From JADJPO01 sp046330955 (GTDB lineage Bacteria; Actinomycetota; Actinomycetes; Actinomycetales; Kineosporiaceae): 64,000 nt of DNA. Below, one piece after another: positions 36,611-46,600 of the stretch. The notes below the pieces were generated by a model, which was given only the letters and a program-made list of their open reading frames with translations, searched no databases and was not told the origin of the DNA. How positions within the stretch are numbered: the first letter of the stretch is position 1; every line of letters begins with the position of its first letter. The position numbers and the translations under genes are program-made. Location of the stretch: the NCBI GenBank assembly GCA_046330955.1, contig JAXLRT010000003.1:186001-250000 (forward strand). The letters run 5' to 3'.

Positions 36611-37075
36611 TCAGGTCGCCGGTGCCCGACGTCGCGCCGTCAACCCGGCCACCAGCAGGACGACGGCCCCGGCCAGGGCCATCACCTTGCCGGGGTAGAC
36701 GTGCAGGCCCGCCAACGGCACCGCCAGCAGCGGCCCCAGCGCAGCCACCCGCAACAGCCCCGGCCGACCGGTGCGCAACGCCAGCGCCGCGAGCACCAGC
36801 GTGCACACCAGCCAGAGCCGGGCGGGGGTCTCGGCGCCGGACAGGTCGTAGCTGGTGCCCTGGGTGAAGATCGGCGCGCCGACGAAACCGGGAACGGTGT
36901 CGACCGTGCCCTCGCCCCACTGGATCACGTAGCTGTCCGGCACGTAGTAGCCGGGGATGACGCCACCGGACGTGGTCGAGGTCGCCCAGTGCATTCCCAG
37001 CGAGCTCGCCGTCAGGACCAGGCCGACCACGGCGAGGCGGACCGTGCGCTGCGGGAGGCTGGTGATCGGGTTCAC
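36611..37075 (-). CDS. Small membrane protein, unknown function
   Basis: A 154-residue protein with four predicted membrane segments. The first is at 13-30 (LAVVGLVLTASSLGMHW) and three are in the C-terminal half (LWLVCTLVLAALALRTG, LLRVAALGPLLAVPLAG, VMALAGAVVLLVAGLTA). A roughly 45-residue loop (SGGVIPGYYVPDSYVIQWG onward) probably faces outside. No family recognised. The GTG start at 37075 is 4 bases past the upstream gene's stop, so the pair is almost certainly one transcript. Confidence 0.7.
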   Translation of the reverse strand: MNPITSLPQRTVRLAVVGLVLTASSLGMHWATSTTSGGVIPGYYVPDSYVIQWGEGTVDTVPGFVGAPIFTQGTSYDLSGAETPARLWLVCTLVLAALALRTGRPGLLRVAALGPLLAVPLAGLHVYPGKVMALAGAVVLLVAGLTARRRAPAT

Positions 37076-37079
37076 GCGC

Positions 37080-38300
37080 TCACCACCGCTTGTCCGGGTG
37101 CAGGGCCAGCCCGGTCACCGCGGCGGCCAGCGCCGCGGTGAGGAAGAAGCCGTTCGCGCCGCTGATCGAGGGCAAGGCGATCAGCACCCAGAACACGAAG
37201 TAGGCACCCGTGCCCGCAGCGGCCGTGGTCCAGCTGGCGGCTCCTGGCTTGCGACCGGTGAGCGTCACCACCGCGGCGACCACCGCGAAGATGGCCCACA
37301 GAAAGTTGTGTGTGATCATCATCGGGGGCCACAGCACCCCCAGGACGGCGAACGCCGGCACCGCGAGCTGCGTCAGGTTGCGCGCACCGTGCTTGGCGAC
37401 CATGCCCTCGGCCCAGTTCTTCGCCGACTCGGCCCGCTCGCCGGCGACCTGCCCGGGAGCGATTCCCGGACCGGCCGGTGGCTGGGGCGCGAACCCGGCG
37501 GCGAAACCGTCGAACCCCGAGGGGGGTGGCGGGGCGTCGTAAGGGGCGGCGGGCGGGGGGTCGTAGGCCGACGGCGGGGCGTCGTACGTCGATGGCGGCG
37601 GCCCACCGAAGCCCGGCGGGGAGGGCGGAGGGAACGACGGCCCGCTCGGCGGCGGAGCCTGGTACGGAGGCGGGCTGGCAGGTGCGCTGTGCCGCGCCGT
37701 GGAGGGAGCCGGGTCGTACCCGGGCGGGGGCGCACCGACGGACGGCGTCCCGCTGGGTGGGGGCAGCGCCGGCACCGAGAGCCCGGCGACGATCTCGGCT
37801 CCGGGCGGCGCGGGCGGGTCGTACCTCTCGAAGAGCGACGAGGCACGCTCGTTCTCCGCCGAGGTCCGGTCACGGTCCACCCATGCGTCGGCGTCGGACC
37901 CGAACGCCGGCGAGCTGTCGGGTTCGGCGGCACTGCCGGCATCGTCGTACCGCGACCACAGCACGGTGTCGGCCGGTGGCGCGGCCTGATACCCGGGCGG
38001 GGGTGGACCGAACGCCGGCGGGCCGCTCGGGGGCGGCATCGAACTGGGTGGCGAGTCCCACCGGTGGCGGTCGTCGTCCAGGGGGCTCGGCTGAGGCGCG
38101 GTGGCGGGAGCCGGGGCAGGGGCCGGCGTCGCCCACGGGTTGGTGGGGGCGGCGGGCATCGGCCGCGTCTCGTCGAACGGTGGCACCTCGGGGTCCTGGC
38201 TCAACGCGGCCTCCTTGCTGGCTCTCCGGCCGGGCACGCTACCAGGTGGCTTTTGCGCCGGAAAATCCTCTGGTGTGACATTTGATGGACGCTGAGTCAC
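37080..38300 (-). CDS. Proline-rich protein with C-terminal membrane helices
   Basis: A 406-residue protein with two parts. The first 270 residues are Pro/Ala/Ser/Gly-rich and probably disordered, with recurring PPPSGPP, PPPGYD and YDAPPP units. The last 110 residues hold three or four membrane helices (LTQLAVPAFAVLGVLW, FLWAIFAVVAAVVTL, YFVFWVLIALPSISG, FFLTAALAAAVTGLAL). Similar Pro-rich tails in actinomycetes sit on membrane proteins of division or secretion, but no named family is recognised. GTG start at 38300. Followed at once by the small membrane protein gene. Confidence 0.75.
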   Translation of the reverse strand: MTQRPSNVTPEDFPAQKPPGSVPGRRASKEAALSQDPEVPPFDETRPMPAAPTNPWATPAPAPAPATAPQPSPLDDDRHRWDSPPSSMPPPSGPPAFGPPPPGYQAAPPADTVLWSRYDDAGSAAEPDSSPAFGSDADAWVDRDRTSAENERASSLFERYDPPAPPGAEIVAGLSVPALPPPSGTPSVGAPPPGYDPAPSTARHSAPASPPPYQAPPPSGPSFPPPSPPGFGGPPPSTYDAPPSAYDPPPAAPYDAPPPPSGFDGFAAGFAPQPPAGPGIAPGQVAGERAESAKNWAEGMVAKHGARNLTQLAVPAFAVLGVLWPPMMITHNFLWAIFAVVAAVVTLTGRKPGAASWTTAAAGTGAYFVFWVLIALPSISGANGFFLTAALAAAVTGLALHPDKRW

Positions 38301-38348
38301 TCTTCGCAGGTCGATGCCACGGTGGCGTCGGCGGTACTCGCTGACATG

Positions 38349-40124
38349 TCATCCGAAACGCAGTCCGCTCGCCCGCCGCACCGGCCGGGTGACGGCGGCC
38401 CGGACCGCCGCCTCACTGCCCACCACCCGCACGTGCTCGCGTGCCCGGGTCAGGGCGGTGTAGAGCAGCTCGCGGGTCAACAGGGGTGAGGTGGCCGGTG
38501 GCAGCACCACGCTCACCCGCGCGAACTGGCTGCCCTGCGCCCGGTGCACCGTCATGGCATGCACCGTCTCGACCGAGGGCAACCGGTGCGGGCGCACCAG
38601 CACCGGTCGCTGCGGGTCGCCGAAGGCCGCGATCACCCCCGACTCGCCCTGATCGGCGACCACCACCCCGATGTCGCCGTTGAACAGGCCGCTGTCGCGG
38701 TCGTTGACCGTCACCAGCAGCGGACGGCCGGGGTACCACGGGCCGCTCGGACGGCGTCCGGCTCCCCCGCCCTCGGCGGCCACCAGCCAGGACTCCACCC
38801 GAGCCGCCCAGGTGGACACCCCGAACGGCCCTCGCCGGTGGGCCAGCAACACCTGATGTGATTCCAGTGCTGACAGTGCCCCGGCGATGTCCCCGGCTCG
38901 GGCCGCACGTCTCAGGCGCAGGCCGGATGCCTCGGCGTCGGTCCGCACCGGCTGGAGCTCGGCGGCTGACAGCCACTCCCCCGCCGGCTCGAGGTAGGAC
39001 ACCTCGCGGCTGCCCGCCCGCAGCAGCTCGACCACGTCGTCGGCCGCCCCCGCCCGGACGGCCCGGGCAAGCTCGCCGATCACGGATCCGTGGCGGTGCA
39101 CCACCTCGAGGCGGATGACCCCGCTGCGCCGGGCCTCGGGGTGGGCGACCAGGTCACCGAGCACCGCCCCGGCCTCGACCGAGGCGAGCTGATCGGGGTC
39201 GCCGACCAACACCAGGCGAGCCTGGGGCGAGATCGCCTCCAGCAATCGGGCCATCAGGGGCAGCGAGACCATCGAGGTCTCGTCGACCACCACGACGTCG
39301 TGCGGCAGGTGATGGTGGCGGTTGTGCACGAACCGGGTACGCGACCCGGCCCGCCACCCGAGCAACCGGTGCACGGTGCCGGCCGTCAGCTCACCGACCC
39401 GTTCGCGATCGGCGGGATCCAGCCGCGCGGTCTCGGCACGGACCGCCTCGGCCAACCGGGCCGCCGCCTTGCCGGTGGGCGCGGCGAGCGCCACCCGCAG
39501 CCCCGGCCCGGCGACGGCCTGCAGCACCGCCACCAGCCGGGCGACCGTCGTGGTCTTGCCGGTTCCCGGGCCACCGGTCAGCACGCACAACCGGCTGCGG
39601 GCGGCGGTCGCGGCGGCCTGCCGCTGGCGCGCGTCGTCCGGGTGGGGGAACAACCGGCGCACCGCGGCGTCCAGGCGCAGGTCGTCGATCTGCTCGATTC
39701 GCCCGCTCAACCGCTGCGCGACCTGGTCCCGCACCAGGGACTCATCGCGCCAGTACCGCTCCAGGTAGAGGCGATCATCGATCAGCCGGATCGCGCCCGC
39801 CGCCACCAGCGGACTGGCCGCGAGCGCCGCAGCCCAGGCACGGGGGTCAGGCAGCGCCAGTGCCGCGGTGTCGGCCGGACCGGCGATCCGGTCCTCGGCC
39901 TCCGGCACCAGCATCGCCTCGCGATCGTCGAGGAACAGGCAGACCGAGCCCGCCCGCACCCCCCGGACGGCGAGCGCAACGGCCAGCAGCACCCGCTCGT
40001 CGCCCTCCCCGGTGAGCGCCCCGAGTCGGCGGGCCACGTGCACGTCGGCCGCTGCCAGCACGCCGGCGGCGTTGAACTCCCCGAGCAGGCCGCTCGACCG
40101 GACGGCGAGCCAGGCGGCGGTCAT
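38349..40124 (-). CDS. recD: Exodeoxyribonuclease V alpha subunit RecD
   Basis: A 591-residue 5'-3' helicase subunit of RecBCD. The Walker A motif is LTGGPGTGKTT (about 182-192). VVVDETSMVSLPLMARLL is motif II, and VLVGDPDQLASVEAGAVLGDL is motif III. VTVNDRDSGLFNGDIGVV, HAMTVHRAQGSQF and LLYTALTRAREHVRVVG are the C-terminal helicase motifs. The ATG at 40124 overlaps the recB stop (ATGA). Last gene of recC-recB-recD. Most mycobacteria also have AdnAB; only RecBCD is seen here. Confidence 0.95.
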   Translation of the reverse strand: MTAAWLAVRSSGLLGEFNAAGVLAAADVHVARRLGALTGEGDERVLLAVALAVRGVRAGSVCLFLDDREAMLVPEAEDRIAGPADTAALALPDPRAWAAALAASPLVAAGAIRLIDDRLYLERYWRDESLVRDQVAQRLSGRIEQIDDLRLDAAVRRLFPHPDDARQRQAAATAARSRLCVLTGGPGTGKTTTVARLVAVLQAVAGPGLRVALAAPTGKAAARLAEAVRAETARLDPADRERVGELTAGTVHRLLGWRAGSRTRFVHNRHHHLPHDVVVVDETSMVSLPLMARLLEAISPQARLVLVGDPDQLASVEAGAVLGDLVAHPEARRSGVIRLEVVHRHGSVIGELARAVRAGAADDVVELLRAGSREVSYLEPAGEWLSAAELQPVRTDAEASGLRLRRAARAGDIAGALSALESHQVLLAHRRGPFGVSTWAARVESWLVAAEGGGAGRRPSGPWYPGRPLLVTVNDRDSGLFNGDIGVVVADQGESGVIAAFGDPQRPVLVRPHRLPSVETVHAMTVHRAQGSQFARVSVVLPPATSPLLTRELLYTALTRAREHVRVVGSEAAVRAAVTRPVRRASGLRFG

Positions 40125-43100
40125 CTCGACCCCCCGCTGACCGATGCGCCGTCCAGCAGGGCCGACAATTCCACGACCACGGCGGTCGGGGGCCGCCAGC
40201 CGAAGACCCCGAACGGGGTGCCGTCGGCTGCGGTCGGGGTCTCCGGCCCGCACATGCCCCGCACGAACAGGTACAACCCGCCGCCGAGGTGCAGCTCGGG
40301 GTCGTAGCCGGGTTGGCGCCACCGCAGGAACCGGTGCAGCGCCACCAGGTAGAGCAGCAACTGCAGCGGATAGTGCGAGGCACACATGGCGGCCGCCATC
40401 GCCGGGGGCCGGTAGTGCTGCACCGTCAACGGTTCGCCGGTCGGGGCCAACCGGTTGGTCTTGTAGTCGACCACCAGGTAACGCGGCCCGGACGGCGCGT
40501 GCACGCGCAGCACGGCGTCCAGACTGCCGGTGAGGTAGCCGCGCAACAGCACGGGATCGGCGTCGCTGTCGGCCAACTCCGCCAGCAGGGCCGGGTAACC
40601 GGCGAGCGGGTCGTCGTCCGGCAGGTGCCGGGCCAGCAGGTCGGCGACGTGCCCGAGGTGCGCGGCGTTCCGGGCGTTCGCCGCGTTCCCGGTGCGCGGC
40701 CTCCGCGAGCCGCCGGCCCCCTCGCCGGCGAGATCACCCGCCAGGTCGCCACCGGCGAGCGGCAGCTCGAACTCCACCTCGCACAACCGATCCCGCACCG
40801 GCAGGTCGGCCAAGGTCAGCCCGCCGGCCAGCGGACCCAGGGGCGTGCGGATCGCCAGCTCGAGGCCGGCCGCCAGGGTGTCCAAGCGTTCGGACACCAG
40901 GGTCGGTTCGCGGACGGCGTCACGCCCGGTGGCCAGGATCGAGCGCGCGCCGCGCTGCACCGCCAACCGGCGCAGTTGGGCGGCCAACTCGCCCGAAGCC
41001 GGGTCGACCAGCTCGAGCACCTCGTGCACCACGGTGCCGAACCCCGCACCGGCGGGCAGGTCGCCCATGAGGCATGGGACGCCTGTCGACTCCGTTGCGC
41101 CCTCCGGGTCCGCCGGGCCGGGTTCGTCGAGTGGGCCGAGTTCGTCGTCCACACCGGTGTGCTCGGGCTCGCTGAGTGCCCCCGCCGCCCCCGGCACCGA
41201 CACGCCATGCGCCTGCGCGGTCAGCGCCGTGTAGGACAGCCGCCGCCAGCCACCGTCCAGCACCCGACGCCACGTCGCCAGCTCGAGCGGGGCCGGTTCG
41301 GCAGCAGGTCGTGGACGACGCACCGGGGCGGGCCGCTCGGACACCACCTCGGCGGCCAGCGCGCCGCCACTGGCCGCGGCCAGCTCGAGCAACCAGGCGG
41401 CCACGTCGTCGTCCGACCCGAGCCTCACCGACGGCGGCGGCTCCTCCCCCGGGCCGTGGCCGCCGAACAGCATCCGGGTCAGCGCGCCGCCGGAACTGTT
41501 GTGCGAGGGTGCCCACCAGGTGACCACCTGGCTCGCCGCGCGCGTCAGAGCGACGTAGAGCAGGCGCAGATCCTCGCCCCGTTCCTCGGTGCGGTGACGA
41601 GCCAGCGCCACGTCGTAGTGGTCGGACGCCGGACCACCCACGTGCAGGATCCGTCGGCCCTGACCATCGTGGAAGCGCAGGATGGCCACCTCGTCGGACT
41701 CGAACCGGTCCCAGGCGAAGGGCAGGTAGACCACCGGGAACTCGAGCCCCTTGCTGGCGTGCACCGTGAGCACCTGCACGGCGGCCTGGTCGGTCTCCAG
41801 TCGGCGGCTGCGTTCCTCGGCATAGTCGGCCTCGGCCTCGGCCACCCGGCGGCGCAGGTGGGCGGCCAGGGCCGAGACCCCGGCCTGCTCGCGCACCGAG
41901 ATCTCCTGCAGCACCTGGCCGACGTGACGCAGGTCGGTCAGCAGCCGGTCGCCGTCCGGGCGTGTGGCCACCCGTTCGAGCAGGCCGGTGCCGGTGACCG
42001 CCTCGAGCAGGGCACCGACGCCGCGCGAGGCCAACAACCGGGCCCAGCCCCGCACCCGGTCCGACAGCGCGTCCCGTTCGGGTTCCCCCGCACCGGCGAG
42101 TTGCGCGGCGCCCCACCCGATCAGCTCGGTCAACGCCAACGCTGCGGTGCGGCCCGCGTGCCCCGGGTGATCGAGGGCGTCCAGCAGGGTCAGCCACAAC
42201 CGTGCCGCTCGGGTGCTGAACACGCTGACCACACCCGAGACCACGGCCGGGACCCCGGCGGCGACCAGGGCCTGCTGCACCAGGGTGGCCTCGGAGTTCT
42301 TGCGGGTCAGCACCGCGATGTCGCCGGGTTGCAGCGCCCGCGACCCCAGCCGCACCCGGTCGAGCTGGGTCACGACATCGGCGGCCAGGTCGGCGGCGAT
42401 CAGCTCGCGCAGGTCGCCCACCCGGGGCAGCTGACGATCGCGCAATCCGAGCGCGCTGCGCCGCACCTGGCGGATCCGCAGTGGGGCCGCCCCGACCAGC
42501 CGGCTGCCCTGGTGGTGGGCCCGCACCGGCCGGACGACGATCCGCTCGTCGCCGAGGGCTGCCTCACGCATCAGGTGCTGCAGCGCATCGAGCAGGGCCG
42601 CGTCACTGCGCCAGTTGGTGGCCAGCGTGGCGAGTGCCGTGGCGTCCCGGCCGGCCTCCAGGTAGGCGACGACGTCGCCCCCGCGGAAGGCGTAGACCGC
42701 CTGCTTCGGATCGCCGATCAGCACCAGCGTGCGCTCGCCGTGGAACGCCGTCCGCAGGATCTGCCACTGCACCGGGTCGGTGTCCTGGAACTCGTCCACC
42801 ATGACCACCCGGTAGTGCTCCCGGATCCGTTGCGCCGCAACGCCCCCCAGCTGCGGGTGCACCAGCGCGTCGCGCAGCAGCACCAGCAGGTCGTCATAGT
42901 CGAGCAGCCGCCGCTCGCGCATCCGGCGGGCCACCTCGCGCACCGCGGCCCGGGCTGCGATGTAGCGGTGGCCCGGGAACGAGTCGGGGTGGGCCGCCGC
43001 CGGTTCGAGGACGGCGAGCCGGTCACCGACGGCGGCCCGAGCCACCTCGGCCACCTGCTCGACCGACAGCATGGGTCGCTCGTCGGTGGCGTAGCGCTGG

Positions 43101-43642
43101 AGGTAGACGTCCTGGCCCACCTCGGTCACCAGGTCGGCGACGTCACCGACCATCGCCGCGTCGGCGTCCAGGTCGGCGAGCACGCCGAGCCGGGTCAGCA
43201 TCTGCTGGCAGAAACCGTGCGTGGTGGCGATGGTCGCGCCGTCGAACTCGGCCAGTGCGCGGCCCAGCCGGTACCGGCGCCGGTCGAGTTCGGCGTCGTC
43301 GACGGCGGCCAGGTGAGCCACCAGCCGATCGGTGCTGTCGCGGCAGTCCTCGCGCGCGAGCAGCCGCTGGGCACTGACGAAACGTTCCCGAACCCGTTCG
43401 CGCAGTTCGGAGGTGGCCGCCCGGCCGAAGGTGACCAGCAGCAGTTCGCTCAGGTCGGCGTGGCCCTCGGCGACGTACCGGGTGGCGAGTGCGGCGATGG
43501 TGTACGTCTTGCCGGTGCCGGCGCTCGCCTCCAGCAGGGTGGTGCCCTGGGGCAGCGGGTCGAGGACGTCGAACGGCCGCGGGGGTACCTCGTCGACCAG
43601 CCGCAGCTGGGGGCGGGGCGCCGAGGGCGAGGTGGTGGTCAT
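40121..43642 (-). CDS. recB: Exodeoxyribonuclease V beta subunit RecB
   Basis: A 1173-residue 3'-5' helicase and nuclease. Walker A is EASAGTGKT (38-46), Walker B VDEFQDTDPVQWQIL. IGDPKQAVYAFRGGDV, VLTVHASKGLEFPVVYLPF and LYVALTRA are the remaining UvrD-type motifs. The C-terminal PD-(D/E)XK nuclease is intact, with GYLTGSLDAVLRV and YLVVDYKTNRL (catalytic Asp and Lys). The ATG at 43642 overlaps the recC stop. An alternative start 150 bases upstream would lie within recC and is unlikely. Complete, so the enzyme should both unwind and degrade DNA ends. Confidence 0.96.
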   Translation of the reverse strand: MTTTSPSAPRPQLRLVDEVPPRPFDVLDPLPQGTTLLEASAGTGKTYTIAALATRYVAEGHADLSELLLVTFGRAATSELRERVRERFVSAQRLLAREDCRDSTDRLVAHLAAVDDAELDRRRYRLGRALAEFDGATIATTHGFCQQMLTRLGVLADLDADAAMVGDVADLVTEVGQDVYLQRYATDERPMLSVEQVAEVARAAVGDRLAVLEPAAAHPDSFPGHRYIAARAAVREVARRMRERRLLDYDDLLVLLRDALVHPQLGGVAAQRIREHYRVVMVDEFQDTDPVQWQILRTAFHGERTLVLIGDPKQAVYAFRGGDVVAYLEAGRDATALATLATNWRSDAALLDALQHLMREAALGDERIVVRPVRAHHQGSRLVGAAPLRIRQVRRSALGLRDRQLPRVGDLRELIAADLAADVVTQLDRVRLGSRALQPGDIAVLTRKNSEATLVQQALVAAGVPAVVSGVVSVFSTRAARLWLTLLDALDHPGHAGRTAALALTELIGWGAAQLAGAGEPERDALSDRVRGWARLLASRGVGALLEAVTGTGLLERVATRPDGDRLLTDLRHVGQVLQEISVREQAGVSALAAHLRRRVAEAEADYAEERSRRLETDQAAVQVLTVHASKGLEFPVVYLPFAWDRFESDEVAILRFHDGQGRRILHVGGPASDHYDVALARHRTEERGEDLRLLYVALTRAASQVVTWWAPSHNSSGGALTRMLFGGHGPGEEPPPSVRLGSDDDVAAWLLELAAASGGALAAEVVSERPAPVRRPRPAAEPAPLELATWRRVLDGGWRRLSYTALTAQAHGVSVPGAAGALSEPEHTGVDDELGPLDEPGPADPEGATESTGVPCLMGDLPAGAGFGTVVHEVLELVDPASGELAAQLRRLAVQRGARSILATGRDAVREPTLVSERLDTLAAGLELAIRTPLGPLAGGLTLADLPVRDRLCEVEFELPLAGGDLAGDLAGEGAGGSRRPRTGNAANARNAAHLGHVADLLARHLPDDDPLAGYPALLAELADSDADPVLLRGYLTGSLDAVLRVHAPSGPRYLVVDYKTNRLAPTGEPLTVQHYRPPAMAAAMCASHYPLQLLLYLVALHRFLRWRQPGYDPELHLGGGLYLFVRGMCGPETPTAADGTPFGVFGWRPPTAVVVELSALLDGASVSGGSR

Positions 43643-46600
43643 CGGGTGAGTACCTCTTCGTGGGCCAGCAACGGGTCCCACACCCGGCGGGCGTAGACGC
43701 CGAGCCGGGTGCCGTCGTGCGGCGACCAGGCCTGCTCGTCGCGGGACGGCGCCCCGCAGAACACCCGCAGCGGAGCCGCCTCGCCCCAGCACAGCACGTG
43801 ATAGGCGTCGTCGATCATGCCCCAGCGGTCCCAGGCCCGAGCCGCCTCGGCCAGGGCCTGCTCCTCGGCATCGCCGCCGTGGCGGCAGCGGGCGTAGGCC
43901 AGGGCGACGTCCGCCGGCATCGGCAACGGTTCACGCAGCGCTCGGCGGCGCAACCGCACCAGTTCGCCGAGTCGTTGCAGCGCAACCGGTTCGGACGGCG
44001 CCGTCAGCGTGGCGACGGCCGCCGCCGGGCGTCGTCCACCGGCTCGGCCGATGGTGACCGCGGCACGCACCGGGTGCCGGCCGTCGGCGGCCAACGCCAG
44101 CAGCTGCACCCACGCCCGCAACCGATGTTTGGCGCCCAACCGCGAGAAGGTGGCGCGCACCACCCTGCCCTCGCTCTGCCCGACCACGCCCGTCACGGTG
44201 CCGGTGACCCGGCCGCCACCGGGCAGATCGACGGCGACGTCGAGGTCGGTGGCCCCGCCCCCGGCGCGATCGCCGTCGAGGTGCTCGCGGGCGGCCCGGG
44301 CGATCGGCAGCACGGTGGCGTCCACCTGTTCCAGGGTGGTGCGACCCAGTCGGCGGGGCGGCAGCACACCGCGCCGGTTCTCGGCCCCGAGCGCCTGATG
44401 GTGATCCACCCCGGCCAGGCACGCCTGCAGCAACCGGTCGCCGATCTTCCACTTCTGCAGGCCGTCGAGCTGCAGCGGCAGGTGGTCGTCGACCTCGTCG
44501 TCCTCGCCCGGCAGCCACACCCCCAGCTGGGTGCGCACGAACCAGCGGGCCGGGTGTTCCAGCAGCGCGATCAGGTCGTCCAGATCGATCGCGGAGCCGT
44601 CGTCGGTGTCGTCGGCGACCGGACGCACCGGCAGCGGGGTCGGCAGCAGCACGCGAGGCGCGCCGTCGGCCACCGGCGGCCCGAGATCGCGAGCACGCAC
44701 CGCGGCCCGGTAGGCGTGCGCGTCGCGGCTGAACGGACCGGGCCGCCCGAGGGCGGCGGGGGTGAAGTTTCGCTCGTCGACCGGTTGCAGCGGGTGGTGC
44801 ACGGTGAGGTGCTCACGCACCGGGCTGCCGTCGTCGGTGGCCGCGGTGCGATCGAGCGCGTCGAGCAGTTCACCCACCGGGACCGCCGGCGGGCGTGCGG
44901 TTCCCAACCGTTCGTCGGCGCCGCTGTACAGCACGACCAGGTGCTCGCGGGCAGCGAGGACGGCGTCCAGGAACAGCTGGCGGTCCTCGCTGCGCCGGTC
45001 GCGCTCGCCGATCCACGGATCCCGCAGCAGCAGGTCGTCACCGTCGCGCGGGCCGGACCGCGGGAACGTCGCATCGTCCAATCCGAGCAGGCAGACCACC
45101 CGGTGCGGCACCGCGCGCATCGGCTCCAGCGAGCACACGGTCAGTGCACCGGTGCGGAACCCGGCCCTCGTGGGCCGGCCCACGAGGTGACCGGCGAGCA
45201 GCGAGCGCACATCGGGCAGCCGCAGCGGCAGGGCTTCATGATCGGCCGCCGTGGCGGTGAGGTCGACCAGCAGCCGCCGGGCCTCCACGCCCTGCCAACC
45301 GGCGTCGGGATCATCGCCGGCGAGCAGGTCGAGGGCCTCGCCCAGGCGGGCCATCCACGCCGCCACCGGGTGGGCGCCCTCGAAGGAGCCGAGTACCACC
45401 GACAGCCGGTCGACGAGTTCGGCGAGCCGACCGGCCAGGTCGACGTCGGTGCTCTCGACGTCGTCCAGCGGCAGGGCGGTTCCCAGGTAGCGCTGCGCCT
45501 CGTCGCCACCGATCGCGACCCCGGTCAGGATCCGGTCCAACCCGAACTGCCACGTGCCCTGCAGCACGTGGGCCAGCCCGAACCGGGCCCGGCGTTCGGC
45601 GTCCTCACCCCAGCGGATGCCGGCATCGATCACCCAGGTGCGCAGCCGCGCGAGGTCGTCGTCGGTGAAGCCGAAGCGATGCCGTACGGCGGGCGCGGCC
45701 GCGAGGTCCAGCAGTTCGCTGGCGGTCAGCCGGCTCGCGGGCAGGTCGAGCAGCGTGGCGAGCAGGGCCAGGTGCGCATTGGTCTGACGCAGGGAGCGGT
45801 CGGCCAACCGGATCGGGATGTGCTGGCCCGGGTGCCATTGCACGGCGTCGCCGGGCGACCCGGTGTCGACAGCGGCACCGCCAAGCCCGAACGTGGCCGA
45901 GATCAGCGGAGCGATGGCCTCGACGTCCGGCACCATCACCACGATGTCGCGCGGGTGCAACGTCGGGTCATCGGCCAGCAGGCCGGTGACGATCTCGCGG
46001 AGCACCTCGACCTGGCGGGCGCGGCCGTGACAGGCGTGCACCTGCACGCTGCGATCGGTGGGGTCGAACCGGTGGCGGCCGGGGGTCGGGTCGTCGGCCG
46101 CCAGCGCTCGGTGCAGGGCGGCGAGCATCGTCGGGGCGGCGTCCGCGCCGGGATCCGGCGCATCGTGGTGGACGTCGCGCAGGTCGATCCCTACGGCTTC
46201 GGCCGTGGTGGTCAGCCGCTGCTGCAGCTCGATGCTGTCCCGGGCCATCGAGGCCAGGAACGGGTGCCGCGCCACCACGGGGCTGTCGGCCCGGCGCGGT
46301 GAGGAGCGCGGGTGGTCGTTCGCCGAGCGCCACAACGCGGGACTCGGGTGGGGCAACCACAGATGGACATCGCGGTGCCGGGACAGCGCGACGAGCAGGC
46401 GCAGCTGGGTCTCCGGCAGCCGGGTGGCACCGAAGATCGAGATCCGCCCCGGCAGCGTGGTGGCGGTGGGGTCGCTCAGCAGTCGCTGCTCCACCTCGGC
46501 GAGGCGTTCCGCAGGGCTGGGGGTGGCCAGGCGTTCGCGGAGCCGGTGCCAGAGCTCGACCTGCCAGGCCAGGTCACCGGCGTCGGCCGTCGCCGCGTGC

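Noticed and set aside
40289..46302. Very long plus-strand open frames opposite recB and recC
   Set aside because: recC-recB-recD carry complete helicase and nuclease motifs and 4-base overlaps. The plus-strand frames have His/Gln/Arg-rich shadow composition and no recognisable domain.
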